From Rikenellaceae bacterium (GTDB lineage Bacteria; Bacteroidota; Bacteroidia; Bacteroidales; UBA932), in contig CAAGFN010000106.1 of assembly GCA_900769145.1 (NCBI GenBank), positions 1-35,231 of the forward strand: a stretch of DNA of 35,231 bases, in the 5' to 3' direction. The position numbers and the translations under genes are program-made. This document shows positions 24,474 through 32,398 of this stretch, one piece after another; the first letter of the stretch is position 1, and each line of letters opens with the position of its first letter. Below the pieces are notes generated by a model. The model was not told where the DNA came from, made no database searches, and saw nothing but the letters and a program-made list of their open reading frames with translations.

Positions 24474-25285
24474 TAATCTATATCTCCTTTCTCTCCGGGA
24501 TTGTTGGCCTTAATGATACCTCTCTTGGAAGAGCGTATGAAATTCAGAATCGTGGCCTTCTCCTCACTGTCAGGGAAACCGGCCTCTACCTTGGCGCAGC
24601 CGTCAGTGATATTGTAGCCCTGGAAATAAATCGTGTCATAGATATCCTTGATGTTCCTGACCACGTCAGCGGAGAATCCCCTTCTGCGGAGACCTACGAT
24701 ATTGACTCCGGCGTAGCAGATCGGGTCCCTGCCGCAGAGTGCGTAAGGAGGGATGTCCTTGTTTATCTTGGACATTCCGCCTACCATTGCGTGGCAGCCG
24801 ATTTTGGTAAACTGGTGAGCCTTGGCACCGCCTCCGATGATGGCCCAGTCAGCCACCTCGGTCTCGCCGGCTATGCCGACATAGCTGACAAGGATACAGT
24901 GATTACCCACAGTACAGTCGTGTGCAATGTGGACGTAAGACATTATCAATGTGTTGCTTCCGACCTTGGTAATACCCTTGCCGCTGGCCTTTGTACCTCT
25001 GTTTATGGTAACGCATTCGCGGATGGTGACATTGTCTCCAATTTCAACGTAGGTAATCTCTCCGTCAAACTTCAAATCCTGCGGTACGGCTCCAAGGACA
25101 GCTCCCGGGAAGACCTCGCAGTTCTTTCCCATCTTGACATAAGAGTAGATTACAGCGTGAGGATGTATCTTGCATCCGTCACCGATTTCGACATTCTCGT
25201 CAATGAAAGCGTATGGTCCGACTTCGACATTGTCTCCAAGGACAGCCTTCGGGCTTACGGTAGCAAGTGGATGAATCTTGTTCAT
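24473..25285 (-). CDS. lpxA: UDP-N-acetylglucosamine O-acyltransferase
   Basis: The first enzyme of lipid A synthesis: it moves a 3-hydroxyacyl chain from ACP to the 3-OH of UDP-GlcNAc in the cytoplasm. The 270 residues show the left-handed beta-helix hexapeptide pattern from the start ('MNKIHPLATVSPKAVLGDNV'). The catalytic His is His122 in 'YVHIAHDCTVG', matching His125 of the E. coli enzyme, with His119 matching its His122. 'GGGAKAHQFTKIG' and a helical C-terminal tail are as expected. The gene starts 11 bases after the lpxC stop, so no fabZ lies between them. Confidence 0.95.
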   Translation of the reverse strand: MNKIHPLATVSPKAVLGDNVEVGPYAFIDENVEIGDGCKIHPHAVIYSYVKMGKNCEVFPGAVLGAVPQDLKFDGEITYVEIGDNVTIRECVTINRGTKASGKGITKVGSNTLIMSYVHIAHDCTVGNHCILVSYVGIAGETEVADWAIIGGGAKAHQFTKIGCHAMVGGMSKINKDIPPYALCGRDPICYAGVNIVGLRRRGFSADVVRNIKDIYDTIYFQGYNITDGCAKVEAGFPDSEEKATILNFIRSSKRGIIKANNPGEKGDID

Positions 25286-25296
25286 AATGATAGAGT

Positions 25297-26211
25297 TTAT
25301 TTTGTTGCGCCGATGGCCTTCCTAATGGCCTTGGCTACATTAGTATTAATACCATGTCCAGGCTTATATCCGGTTATGCGGGCCTTGAGATAGCCCCCGG
25401 CGAGCCTGAAATCCCCGATCATGTCGAGAAGCTTGTGCCGTCCGCATTCATTCGGGAAACGGAGTTCAAGATTATTGAGATAACCGCTCTCGTTTACCCT
25501 GAGCTTCGGCATGTTGAACAGGGCGGCCATCCTCTCGAGCTGCTCGTCGCTGACAGGATGCTCCACGATGACGATGGCATTGTCCACATCGCCGCCCTTG
25601 ATGAGGTTGTTGGCGAACAGATACTCTATTTCGTGGAAAAATACAAATGTCCTGCAGGTTCCAATCTCTGCGGCATAATCCCGGGACGGGTCCCATTCCG
25701 CCGTCTGTATCCCGAGCACCCTGGAATTAAAGTCAACTGTAAGCCCGTATGAGAGATTGTCAGCAGGTGTAACCTTGACCCGGGAGCCGGTCTTCTCGTC
25801 CTTGATTTCGATTTCCTTATCGAGCGTAATGTATTCACGTTCAGCATCCTGCTCGACTGCTCCGGCATTGGCGAATGCCTTTACATAATAGGATGCGCTG
25901 CCGTCAAGAATCGGGACTTCGACATTGTCAATCTCCACGAGCGCATTGTCAATTCCCATTCCCGTAAGGGCGGAAAGAAGATGCTCCACAGTGGATACAG
26001 ATGCCTCCCCGCTTGAGAGGAGGGTACATCTCGCAGTATTGGTGACGTTCTCCGCCACCGCATCGATGAAGGCGTCGGGACCGATGTCTGTTCTCAAGAA
26101 CCTGACCCCCGTATTCTCCGGAGCCGGGAGCACGGTCATCCGGGCTACCCTTCCTGTATGCAGGCCCTTTCCGCTGAAGGAGCAGGACTCCGCTAATGTG
26201 CGTTGTTTCAT
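25297..26211 (-). CDS. lpxC: UDP-3-O-acyl-N-acetylglucosamine deacetylase, unfused
   Basis: The zinc-dependent second and committed enzyme of lipid A synthesis. I choose the ATG at 26211; the longer ORF starts at a TTG three codons earlier. The 304 residues carry Glu76-His77 ('VEHLLSAL'), His259 and Asp263 ('GRHKLLDMIGD') and His286 ('PGHGINTN'). These correspond to the base, the zinc ligands and the oxyanion-side His of the family. The chain ends 18 residues after that His. In the Bacteroidota I know, LpxC normally continues into a FabZ dehydratase domain (about 460 residues in all). Here that half is absent and the stop is followed 11 bases later by lpxA. A promoter-like sequence lies just upstream. 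Confidence 0.93.
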   Translation of the reverse strand: MKQRTLAESCSFSGKGLHTGRVARMTVLPAPENTGVRFLRTDIGPDAFIDAVAENVTNTARCTLLSSGEASVSTVEHLLSALTGMGIDNALVEIDNVEVPILDGSASYYVKAFANAGAVEQDAEREYITLDKEIEIKDEKTGSRVKVTPADNLSYGLTVDFNSRVLGIQTAEWDPSRDYAAEIGTCRTFVFFHEIEYLFANNLIKGGDVDNAIVIVEHPVSDEQLERMAALFNMPKLRVNESGYLNNLELRFPNECGRHKLLDMIGDFRLAGGYLKARITGYKPGHGINTNVAKAIRKAIGATK

Positions 26212-26233
26212 AGACTTCAATAATTCTGGCCGG

Positions 26234-26264
26234 TAAAGATAGGTATTTTTTGAATGCTATACAA
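26234..26264 (-). promoter_or_regulatory. Internal promoter for lpxC
   Basis: On the minus strand TTG (26264-26262), a 20-base spacer and TATCTTTA (26241-26234) fit the Bacteroidota promoter with one mismatch in the last base of the -7 box. It sits between the lpxD stop and the lpxC start. Predicted initiation near 26227 gives a leader of only about 15 bases to the ATG at 26211. Confidence 0.5.
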
Positions 26265-26285
26265 CTGCCGGTCCGTAAAGGACAA

Positions 26286-27278
26286 CTACTTGGTCTCTCC
26301 CTGCTGTTTGAAGATGGCGTAACTGCGCATGAAACTCTTCACCGGAAGAGCCGGGGAGCCAAGGAGGACCTGACCGGACTTGCGGATGTTGCCGATGATG
26401 CCGGCCTGGGCGCCGATAGTGGTGTTGTCGGCAATGGTAAGGTGACCGGCAATGCCGACCTGGCCCGCCAGGATACAGTTCTTGCCGATTTTTGTTGACC
26501 CTGCGATGCCGCATTGGGCAGCCATCACGGTATTGTCTCCAATCTGGACATTGTGGGCAATCTGGCAGAGATTGTCAATCTTGACACCGTTGCCTATGAT
26601 GGTGGACTCCATCTCAGCCCTGTCAATGGTAGTGCATGCTCCGATTTCCACATTGTTGCCGATAATGACATTGCCCAGATGCTCGATTTTTTCCCAAGTA
26701 CCGTCAGGTTGCGGAGCATTGCCGAAACCGTCAGAACCGATGACTGCATTGGAATGGATGATTACATTGTCTCCAATGACCATTCCCGGATAGATGCTGA
26801 CGCCCGGATAGATGATGCAATGTTTTCCGATGACGGTATTGTCACCGATGTATACGTTCTCGAAAATCTTGGTGTAGTCACCGATTACTGCATGATGGCC
26901 CACGTATGAATGACTCCCGAGATATACCTTCTTTCCGAATTTGGAAGTGAGGAACCAGGATGACCTGAATCCCCTGTGTCTCCTGTCGGTACGCTTCTGG
27001 GTCGCCACGTACTTGAGCAGTTCGGCGATTGCAGTGTAAGCATTCTCCACCCGAACCATCGTGGCGGATACTGTTTCCTTAGGTTCGAAGTCCTTGTTTA
27101 CCAATAGGATAGAAGCCTTGCACGTATATACGTACTGCTCGTATTTAGGATTTGCATAAAAACAGAGCTGGCCCGGCTTTCCGTGTTCAATTTTCGCAAA
27201 TGAGGTCGCTTTTGCCTCAGGATCTCCATCCACAGTCCCCTTCAGGACTCCGGCCAACTGCTTGGCGGTAAATTCCAT
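26286..27278 (-). CDS. lpxD: UDP-3-O-acylglucosamine N-acyltransferase
   Basis: The third lipid A enzyme: it adds the second 3-hydroxyacyl chain, to the 2-amino group. The ATG at 27278 gives 330 residues beginning 'MEFTAKQLAGVLKGTVDGD', the normal LpxD N-terminal UDP-binding domain. The upstream ORF extension starts at a TTG and runs through terminator-like hairpins, so it is not coding. Residues ~115-310 are hexapeptide repeats of a left-handed beta-helix, with catalytic His242 in 'CQIAHNVQIGD' and the 'GSDGFGNAPQPDGTW' loop near 181-195. It is the first gene of the leftward lipid A run and is preceded by a structured leader. Confidence 0.94.
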   Translation of the reverse strand: MEFTAKQLAGVLKGTVDGDPEAKATSFAKIEHGKPGQLCFYANPKYEQYVYTCKASILLVNKDFEPKETVSATMVRVENAYTAIAELLKYVATQKRTDRRHRGFRSSWFLTSKFGKKVYLGSHSYVGHHAVIGDYTKIFENVYIGDNTVIGKHCIIYPGVSIYPGMVIGDNVIIHSNAVIGSDGFGNAPQPDGTWEKIEHLGNVIIGNNVEIGACTTIDRAEMESTIIGNGVKIDNLCQIAHNVQIGDNTVMAAQCGIAGSTKIGKNCILAGQVGIAGHLTIADNTTIGAQAGIIGNIRKSGQVLLGSPALPVKSFMRSYAIFKQQGETK

Positions 27279-27285
27279 ATCAAGT

Positions 27286-27395
27286 AAAAAAACGGCGGTT
27301 TTCCAAGTACCGCCCAAAAACCTTATGTGTAAATCACGAAGGGGCTTGGCCCCCTTCAAATACGAAAAATACTACAAGTTCCGCACCATCGGAAC
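27286..27395 (-). promoter_or_regulatory. Structured lpxD leader with terminator-like hairpin (putative attenuator)
   Basis: Three hairpins follow one another on the minus strand. The first pairs 27395-27390 with 27383-27378 (GTTCCG/CGGAAC, 6 bp). The second pairs 27357-27351 with 27344-27338 (GAAGGGG/CCCCTTC, 7 bp). The third pairs 27314-27309 with 27299-27294 (GGCGGT/ACCGCC, 6 bp) and is followed, after one G, by seven Ts (27292-27286). The T tract ends 7 bases before the lpxD ATG. No other leftward gene precedes it, so a terminator here would act on lpxD itself or end a small RNA. Confidence 0.5.
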
Positions 27396-27417
27396 CTGAT
27401 TTCTCCCGTTTGTTTTG

Positions 27418-27425
27418 CAAAGTAA
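27418..27425 (-). promoter_or_regulatory. Possible -7 box for the lpxD run
   Basis: TTACTTTG on the minus strand is one base from TAnnTTTG and would place initiation about 130 bases ahead of lpxD, upstream of all three leader hairpins. No clear -33 TTG is seen. Confidence 0.3.
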
Positions 27426-27518
27426 GCATTTTTATGATGAAACTGAAAATCTTTTGAAACATTTTGGTCAACATAGATGAAAATCCGGACAAAATTTCAT
27501 TATTGAGGATTTTTTGCG

Positions 27519-27526
27519 TATATTTG
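27519..27526 (+). promoter_or_regulatory. -7 promoter box for rimP-nusA-infB
   Basis: TATATTTG exactly matches TAnnTTTG. TTTC at 27495-27498 lies 20 bases upstream as an imperfect -33 element. Predicted initiation near 27533 puts the leader hairpin within about ten bases of the RNA 5' end. Confidence 0.65.
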
Positions 27527-27539
27527 CACCCGTGAGTTG

Positions 27540-27571
27540 AGATAGGGGACGGGGCGTCTCCTATTTTTTTT
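27540..27571 (+). terminator. Hairpin with U8 tract in the rimP leader (putative attenuator)
   Basis: ATAGGGGAC (27542-27550) pairs with GTCTCCTAT (27556-27564) through nine base pairs including one G-U, around a GGGGC loop. A-U and G-U pairs can extend its base. Eight Ts (27564-27571) follow at once, so it has the form of an intrinsic terminator located between promoter and start codon. In E. coli this operon is controlled by NusA through leader transcription signals, so an attenuator here would make sense. Confidence 0.6.
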
Positions 27572-27607
27572 ATGACAAAGATTGGATTTTTATGGATACT
27601 GCATTGA
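27572..27607 (+). CDS. Possible 11-codon leader peptide overlapping rimP
   Basis: An ATG directly after the U tract opens a frame encoding MTKIGFLWILH, which ends at a TGA inside the first codons of rimP in another frame. Translation of it could affect access to the rimP start. No ribosome-binding site supports it, and short frames like this occur by chance. Confidence 0.2.
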   Translation: MTKIGFLWILH

Positions 27608-28059
27608 TAGTCAAGGAAATGGAGCCGGAGGTAGCCAAGAGGGGCTGCTTCATCACCGATGTTTCCGTATCGGCGGACAACGACATTGTCATAGCCATTG
27701 AATCGGAAGAAGGGATTGTGGACATGGAGGATTGCGTCGCAGTCAGCGAAAAATTCCAGGAAATCTTCAACAGGGACATCGAGGACTATGCCCTGACAGT
27801 CACATCTGCGGGACTTGACCAGCCTTTCCGCATCCTGAAGCAATACCAGAAGGCTGTCGGCAGCCAGGTGGAAGTCAAGACAAGGGACGGACGCAAGCTT
27901 ATCGGTACATTGACATCGGCTGACGAAGCGGCGTTCACATTGGCCTACGAGGTGAAGGAAGCCGTTCCGGGCAAGAAAAAGAAGGAAATGGTCAGGCACG
28001 AGGACAGTTTCGCCTACGGTGATGTAAACTCCGTAACCCCTTATATTGTTGTGGAATAG
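27592..28059 (+). CDS. rimP: Ribosome maturation factor RimP
   Basis: A 155-residue cytoplasmic factor needed for 30S subunit assembly. The N-terminal alpha/beta domain includes 'DIVIAIESEEGIVDMEDCVAVSEKF' (quoted in part) and the family motif 'YALTVTSAGLDQPFRILKQY' near residues 64-83, equivalent to the usual '…SSPGLDRPL'. The C-terminal SH3-like barrel starts near 90 ('GSQVEVKTRDGRKLIGTL'). It opens the rimP-nusA-infB operon, an order conserved across bacteria, and has a promoter and a terminator-like leader. The gap to nusA is 57 bases. Confidence 0.92.
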   Translation: MDTALIVKEMEPEVAKRGCFITDVSVSADNDIVIAIESEEGIVDMEDCVAVSEKFQEIFNRDIEDYALTVTSAGLDQPFRILKQYQKAVGSQVEVKTRDGRKLIGTLTSADEAAFTLAYEVKEAVPGKKKKEMVRHEDSFAYGDVNSVTPYIVVE

Positions 28060-28116
28060 GAAACCTTGCATTGTCGTGCGACAGAAAGACAATAAAAATT
28101 AAAAATATAAAATAAA

Positions 28117-29385
28117 ATGGAAGAAGCGAAAATCGACCTCAAGACAGCTTTTGCACTTTTCAAGGATGAGAAGCACATTGACCGTCCTGTGATGATGGGA
28201 GTACTCAAGGATGTATTCATGACCCAGCTGGCCAAGACTTTCGGCTCGGCTGACAATTTCGACGTCATCATCAATGTGGACAAGGGAGACTGCGAGATTT
28301 ACCAGAATCTCGAGGTTGTAGAGACAGTGGAAAATCCGAATGCCCAGATTTCACTTGCGGAAGTCAATGCGGATGGAGACGACTACGAGCTCGGTGAGAC
28401 CTTTACAAGGAAGGTTGAGCTCAAGGACTTCGGAAGGAGGGGTATCCTCAATATCCGCCAGAACCTTCAGGGAAGGATAATGGACATTGAGAAGGCCAAT
28501 CTCTACAACAAGTACACTGACAAAATCGGCGAGATTTTCACCGGTGAGATTTACCAGACCTGGTCCAAGGAAGTTCTCATCCTCGACGAGGACGGAAACG
28601 AGCTCCGCCTGCCCAAGTCAGAGCAGATTCCTGGCGAGCATTTCAAGAAAAACGAGACTGTCCGCGCAATCATCAAGAGCGTGGAGATGAAAAACAATAC
28701 CACTCCGTACATTGTTCTCTCAAGAACTTCTGACGAGTTCCTCAAGAAACTCTTCGAGCAGGAGGTTCCTGAGATTTATGACGGTCTCATTACTATCAAG
28801 AAGGTGGTCCGCATCCCGGGAGAGAGAGCGAAGGTTGCAGTGGAGTCATACGATGACCGCATTGACCCTATCGGAGCCTGCATCGGTGTCAAGGGTTCAC
28901 GTATCATCGGTATTGTAAAGGAGCTCCGCAACGAGAACATTGACGTGCTCCAGTGGACATCCAACACCCAGCTCCTCATCCAGAGGGCACTCAACCCTGC
29001 CAAGTTCACCTCCATTGACATGGGCAGCAGCGAGGATGACAAAATCAAAGTATTCATGCTCCCGGAGGAGGTCAAGAAGGGTATCGGAAAGGGCGGATGC
29101 AACATCAAGCTGGCAAGCATGCTCGTAGGCCGTGAAATAGAGGTTTGGAGAGAGTTGCCAAAGGAAGGAGAGGATGAAGGCAACGAGGAAGAGGATGTAC
29201 TTCTCAGCGAGTTCAGCAATGAGATTGACCCTTGGGTTATCGAGCGTCTCCAGGCCATCGGATGCGATACGGCGAAGAGCGTGCTCGCTCTAGACCCGGA
29301 AGACATTGCCAAGAGGGCTGACCTTGAGGACGAGACCGTTGAGGAGGTCATCAACATCCTGAAAGAGGAATTTGAAGAAGAGTAA
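28117..29385 (+). CDS. nusA: Transcription termination/antitermination factor NusA
   Basis: A 422-residue RNA polymerase-binding protein that controls pausing, termination and antitermination. The order is an N-terminal RNAP-binding domain (~1-130), an S1 domain (~135-200, containing 'GEIFTGEIYQTW'), and KH1 and KH2 (~210-345) with 'GACIGVKGSRIIGIVKELRNE' and 'GKGGCNIKLASMLVGREIEVW' (each quoted in part). A short acidic C-terminus follows with one helix-hairpin-helix unit ('IERLQAIGCDTAKSVLALDPEDIAKR'-type, ~375-415). The usual Bacteroidota length applies; the repeated acidic domains of E. coli NusA are missing. It lies between rimP and infB. Confidence 0.95.
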   Translation: MEEAKIDLKTAFALFKDEKHIDRPVMMGVLKDVFMTQLAKTFGSADNFDVIINVDKGDCEIYQNLEVVETVENPNAQISLAEVNADGDDYELGETFTRKVELKDFGRRGILNIRQNLQGRIMDIEKANLYNKYTDKIGEIFTGEIYQTWSKEVLILDEDGNELRLPKSEQIPGEHFKKNETVRAIIKSVEMKNNTTPYIVLSRTSDEFLKKLFEQEVPEIYDGLITIKKVVRIPGERAKVAVESYDDRIDPIGACIGVKGSRIIGIVKELRNENIDVLQWTSNTQLLIQRALNPAKFTSIDMGSSEDDKIKVFMLPEEVKKGIGKGGCNIKLASMLVGREIEVWRELPKEGEDEGNEEEDVLLSEFSNEIDPWVIERLQAIGCDTAKSVLALDPEDIAKRADLEDETVEEVINILKEEFEEE

Positions 29386-29406
29386 AAAAACAAAAGGGGT
29401 TATTAT

Positions 29407-32379
29407 ATGGCGGAAATCAGACTAAACAAACTTACCAAACAGTTCAATATCGGGTTGCAGACACTTGTGGACTTCCTCAACGGGAAGGGCGCAGGACTGG
29501 AGTCGCTCAACCCGAATGCAAAGGTATCCGACGAGTACCTTCCTGATCTCGAAAAAGCATTCGGCAAAGACCTGAAGGCCAAAGAGGATTCGGAGAAGGT
29601 CAGAATCAAGATCAAGGAAATCATCGAAAAGGATACCAAGAAGAAGGAAGAGGAAGAAGACGAGCCGGCAAAGGAGATTGTAATCGTCAGCACGGCCCTG
29701 TCATCCGGACAGAATGCAGCTCCGCAGCCTGTGGAGAACGAGGTGTCCGGGACAGAGGCGGGAGAAGAAGTCAAGGAGGCCCCTGAAACCGCCGTTCCGG
29801 CCAAGCCGGAGATATCTGCTCCGGTCGTGGAAGAGCCGGTGGCTCCGGTTGTGGAGACCGAGCCTGCACCAGTGGCAGTTCCTGAACCTGCAGAAAAGGT
29901 AGAGGAAGAATTGCCTGAAGCAGTTGCTGCAGAAGAAGTTCGCAAAGATGAACCTGAGGAGAAACCTGAACAGAGTGAGGAAGCAGACCTGTCCGCTCAG
30001 ACCCCGGCGGAAACTGCTGCCGCTGTCGCTGTAGTCCACAGGTCAGACGTCAAGAAAGCAGACAGGGCGAACAAGGAGGAATTCAATCCGAAGGCTGACA
30101 AAGCCAAACTCAAGGCCGAGCATAAACTCCAGAAAGCAGCATCAAGCAAGGATGAAGAGCCGGAGACTGCTTCTACCGGGCTCAAGATTGTGGGCAAGGT
30201 GGACCTTTCCCAGTTCGAACCGAAGAGAGGCAAGAAGCGCGAGCGCATCAACAAGGGCGGAAGCCAGAAGGTGGATGTGAACAAGATTGACGGCGAGGAG
30301 AAGGGCGAGCGCAAAGACAAAGACAAGAACAGGAACCGCGGAGGCCAGAACAACAACGGTCGCAAAGACCAGCGTCAGAACCAGCCTTCCGGCAAAGCCG
30401 CCCGCAGGAAAGAGAGGATGAACGAGAAGTTCAAACCGGCAATGACAGCTGCCGAAGAGGAGGAGATGCAGAAGGAAATCCAGAAGCAGGTCAAGGAGAC
30501 CTACGCAAGGATGAACGACAGCAAGACCAAGAGCAATTTCGGAGCAAAGCACAGAAAAGAGAAACGCGAGCTCGCCTCGCTCAAGGCGCAGGAGGAGATG
30601 GCTCAGGAGGCAGCAGAGAGGAAGGTATTGAAAGTCACCGAGTTCGTGACGGTCAACGATCTCGCCACCCTGATGAACAACACTCCTGTCAACAAGGTCA
30701 TCGGAGCCTGCCTGAACCTCGGACTTATGGTCTCCATCAACCAGAGGCTCGATGCCGAGGCCCTCGTGCTCGTAGCAGAGGAATTCGGATACAAGGTCGA
30801 ATTCGTGACTGCCGAGCTCACCAATGAAATCAATCAGGACAGCGAGCCTGACAGGGAGGAAGATCTCGTGACAAGGCCGCCGATTATCACCGTGATGGGA
30901 CACGTTGACCATGGCAAGACTTCCCTGCTCGACTACATCCGCAAGACCAATGTAATCGCAGGAGAGGCCGGAGGTATCACACAGCACATCGGAGCCTACA
31001 ATGTGGTCCTCGGCAACGGCAGGAAGATTACCTTCCTCGATACACCTGGACACGAGGCCTTCACCGCCATGCGTGCCCGTGGAGCACAGTTGACAGACCT
31101 TGCAATCATCATCATTGCGGCTGACGATGCCGTGATGCCGCAGACAGTCGAGGCAATCAACCATGCCCAGGCCGCCGGAGTACCAATGGTATTCGCCATC
31201 AACAAGATAGACAAACCGGGAGCACAGCCTGAGAAGATTCGCCAGCAGCTCTCCCAGATGAATATTCTCGTCGAGGATTGGGGCGGAAAGTTCCAATGCC
31301 AGGAAATCTCGGCCAAGAAGGGCCTGAATGTGGACAAGCTTCTCGACAAGGTTCTCCTTGAGACAGACCTCATGGACCTCAAGGCCAACCCGAAGAAACT
31401 CGGAGTCGGTACTGTCATCGAGTCCTCCCTCGACAAGGGACGCGGTTACGTGGCTACCATTCTTGTACAGGACGGTACAATCCACACGGGCGACATGATG
31501 CTCAGCGGATGCTACTACGGCCGTATCAAGGCAATGTTCAATGAGCGCGGACAGAAGGTCGAGTCAGCCGGTCCGTCAACCCCTGTATCTGTCCTCGGAC
31601 TCAACGGTGCACCTAGCGCAGGTGACAAGTTCAATATCATGAACGATGAGAAGGAGGCCAAGTCCATAGCCAACAGGCGCGAGCAGCTCATAAGAATCCA
31701 GGGTATCAAGACCCAGAAGCACATGACCCTCGAGGAAATCGGAAGGCGTATCGCCATCGGAAACTTCAAGGAACTCAATGTCATTGTCAAAGGTGACGTG
31801 GACGGTTCAGTCGAGGCTCTTTCCGATTCGCTCATCAAGCTCTCCACCGAGGAGATTCACGTTAATGTGATTCACAAGGCTGTCGGAGGAATCTCCGAGT
31901 CTGATATCATGCTCGCCACTGCTTCCGATGCGATTATCATCGGATTCCAGGTTCGTCCATCGTCAGATGCCCGCAACCTTGCCGAGAAGGAAGGCATTGA
32001 AATCAGGCTCTACTCCATCATCTATGACGCAATCAATGAGGTCAAGGATGGTATCGAGGGTATGCTTGAGCCTGAAAAGAAGGAGGAAGTCACATCCACG
32101 GCAGAGGTCAAGCAGACCTTCCACATTTCCAAGGTCGGCACGATTGCCGGCTGCCTGATAAAGGACGGAAAGATGACGGCGAAAAGCAAGGTTCGCCTTA
32201 TCAGGGACGGTATCGTGGTCTTCACCGGCGAACTTTCATCCCTGAAGAGGGGCAAGGACGACGCCAAAGAGGTAATGTGCGGCATGGAATGCGGTATCGG
32301 CATTGAGAAGTACAATGACATCAAGCCTGGAGACATCATCGAGGCATTCCAGATTGTGGAAATCAAGAGGACATTGTAA
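29407..32379 (+). CDS. infB: Translation initiation factor IF-2
   Basis: A 990-residue GTPase that brings fMet-tRNA to the 30S subunit and promotes subunit joining. Residues 1-50 are the small IF2N domain ('LNKLTKQFNIGLQTLVDFLNGKG', quoted in part). A long Glu/Pro/Ala- then Lys/Arg-rich linker (~80-400) follows, with a second IF2N domain near 400-455. G-domain motifs are G1 at residue 498 ('GHVDHGKT'), G3 at 545 ('DTPGH') and G4 at 599 ('NKID'). Domains II-IV follow, the last ending 'GDIIEAFQIVEIKRTL'. It starts 21 bases after nusA and is followed by a strong hairpin. Its substrate tRNA-fMet is encoded in the same window. Confidence 0.96.
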   Translation: MAEIRLNKLTKQFNIGLQTLVDFLNGKGAGLESLNPNAKVSDEYLPDLEKAFGKDLKAKEDSEKVRIKIKEIIEKDTKKKEEEEDEPAKEIVIVSTALSSGQNAAPQPVENEVSGTEAGEEVKEAPETAVPAKPEISAPVVEEPVAPVVETEPAPVAVPEPAEKVEEELPEAVAAEEVRKDEPEEKPEQSEEADLSAQTPAETAAAVAVVHRSDVKKADRANKEEFNPKADKAKLKAEHKLQKAASSKDEEPETASTGLKIVGKVDLSQFEPKRGKKRERINKGGSQKVDVNKIDGEEKGERKDKDKNRNRGGQNNNGRKDQRQNQPSGKAARRKERMNEKFKPAMTAAEEEEMQKEIQKQVKETYARMNDSKTKSNFGAKHRKEKRELASLKAQEEMAQEAAERKVLKVTEFVTVNDLATLMNNTPVNKVIGACLNLGLMVSINQRLDAEALVLVAEEFGYKVEFVTAELTNEINQDSEPDREEDLVTRPPIITVMGHVDHGKTSLLDYIRKTNVIAGEAGGITQHIGAYNVVLGNGRKITFLDTPGHEAFTAMRARGAQLTDLAIIIIAADDAVMPQTVEAINHAQAAGVPMVFAINKIDKPGAQPEKIRQQLSQMNILVEDWGGKFQCQEISAKKGLNVDKLLDKVLLETDLMDLKANPKKLGVGTVIESSLDKGRGYVATILVQDGTIHTGDMMLSGCYYGRIKAMFNERGQKVESAGPSTPVSVLGLNGAPSAGDKFNIMNDEKEAKSIANRREQLIRIQGIKTQKHMTLEEIGRRIAIGNFKELNVIVKGDVDGSVEALSDSLIKLSTEEIHVNVIHKAVGGISESDIMLATASDAIIIGFQVRPSSDARNLAEKEGIEIRLYSIIYDAINEVKDGIEGMLEPEKKEEVTSTAEVKQTFHISKVGTIAGCLIKDGKMTAKSKVRLIRDGIVVFTGELSSLKRGKDDAKEVMCGMECGIGIEKYNDIKPGDIIEAFQIVEIKRTL

Positions 32380-32398
32380 TCATTACAATGATAAAGCT

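Noticed and set aside
27279..27359. N-terminal extension of LpxD starting at a TTG
   Set aside because: The LpxD N-terminal domain begins at the ATG at 27278, and the extension is the translation of leader hairpins.
27334..28092. 252-residue ORF antisense to rimP, reaching into the lpxD leader
   Set aside because: It covers rimP and its regulatory leader, has no recognisable motif and starts in non-conserved sequence.
30142..31485. 447-residue ORF antisense to infB
   Set aside because: It lies wholly inside infB, whose domains and GTPase motifs are clear. The antisense frame stays open because of codon bias and shows no family motif.
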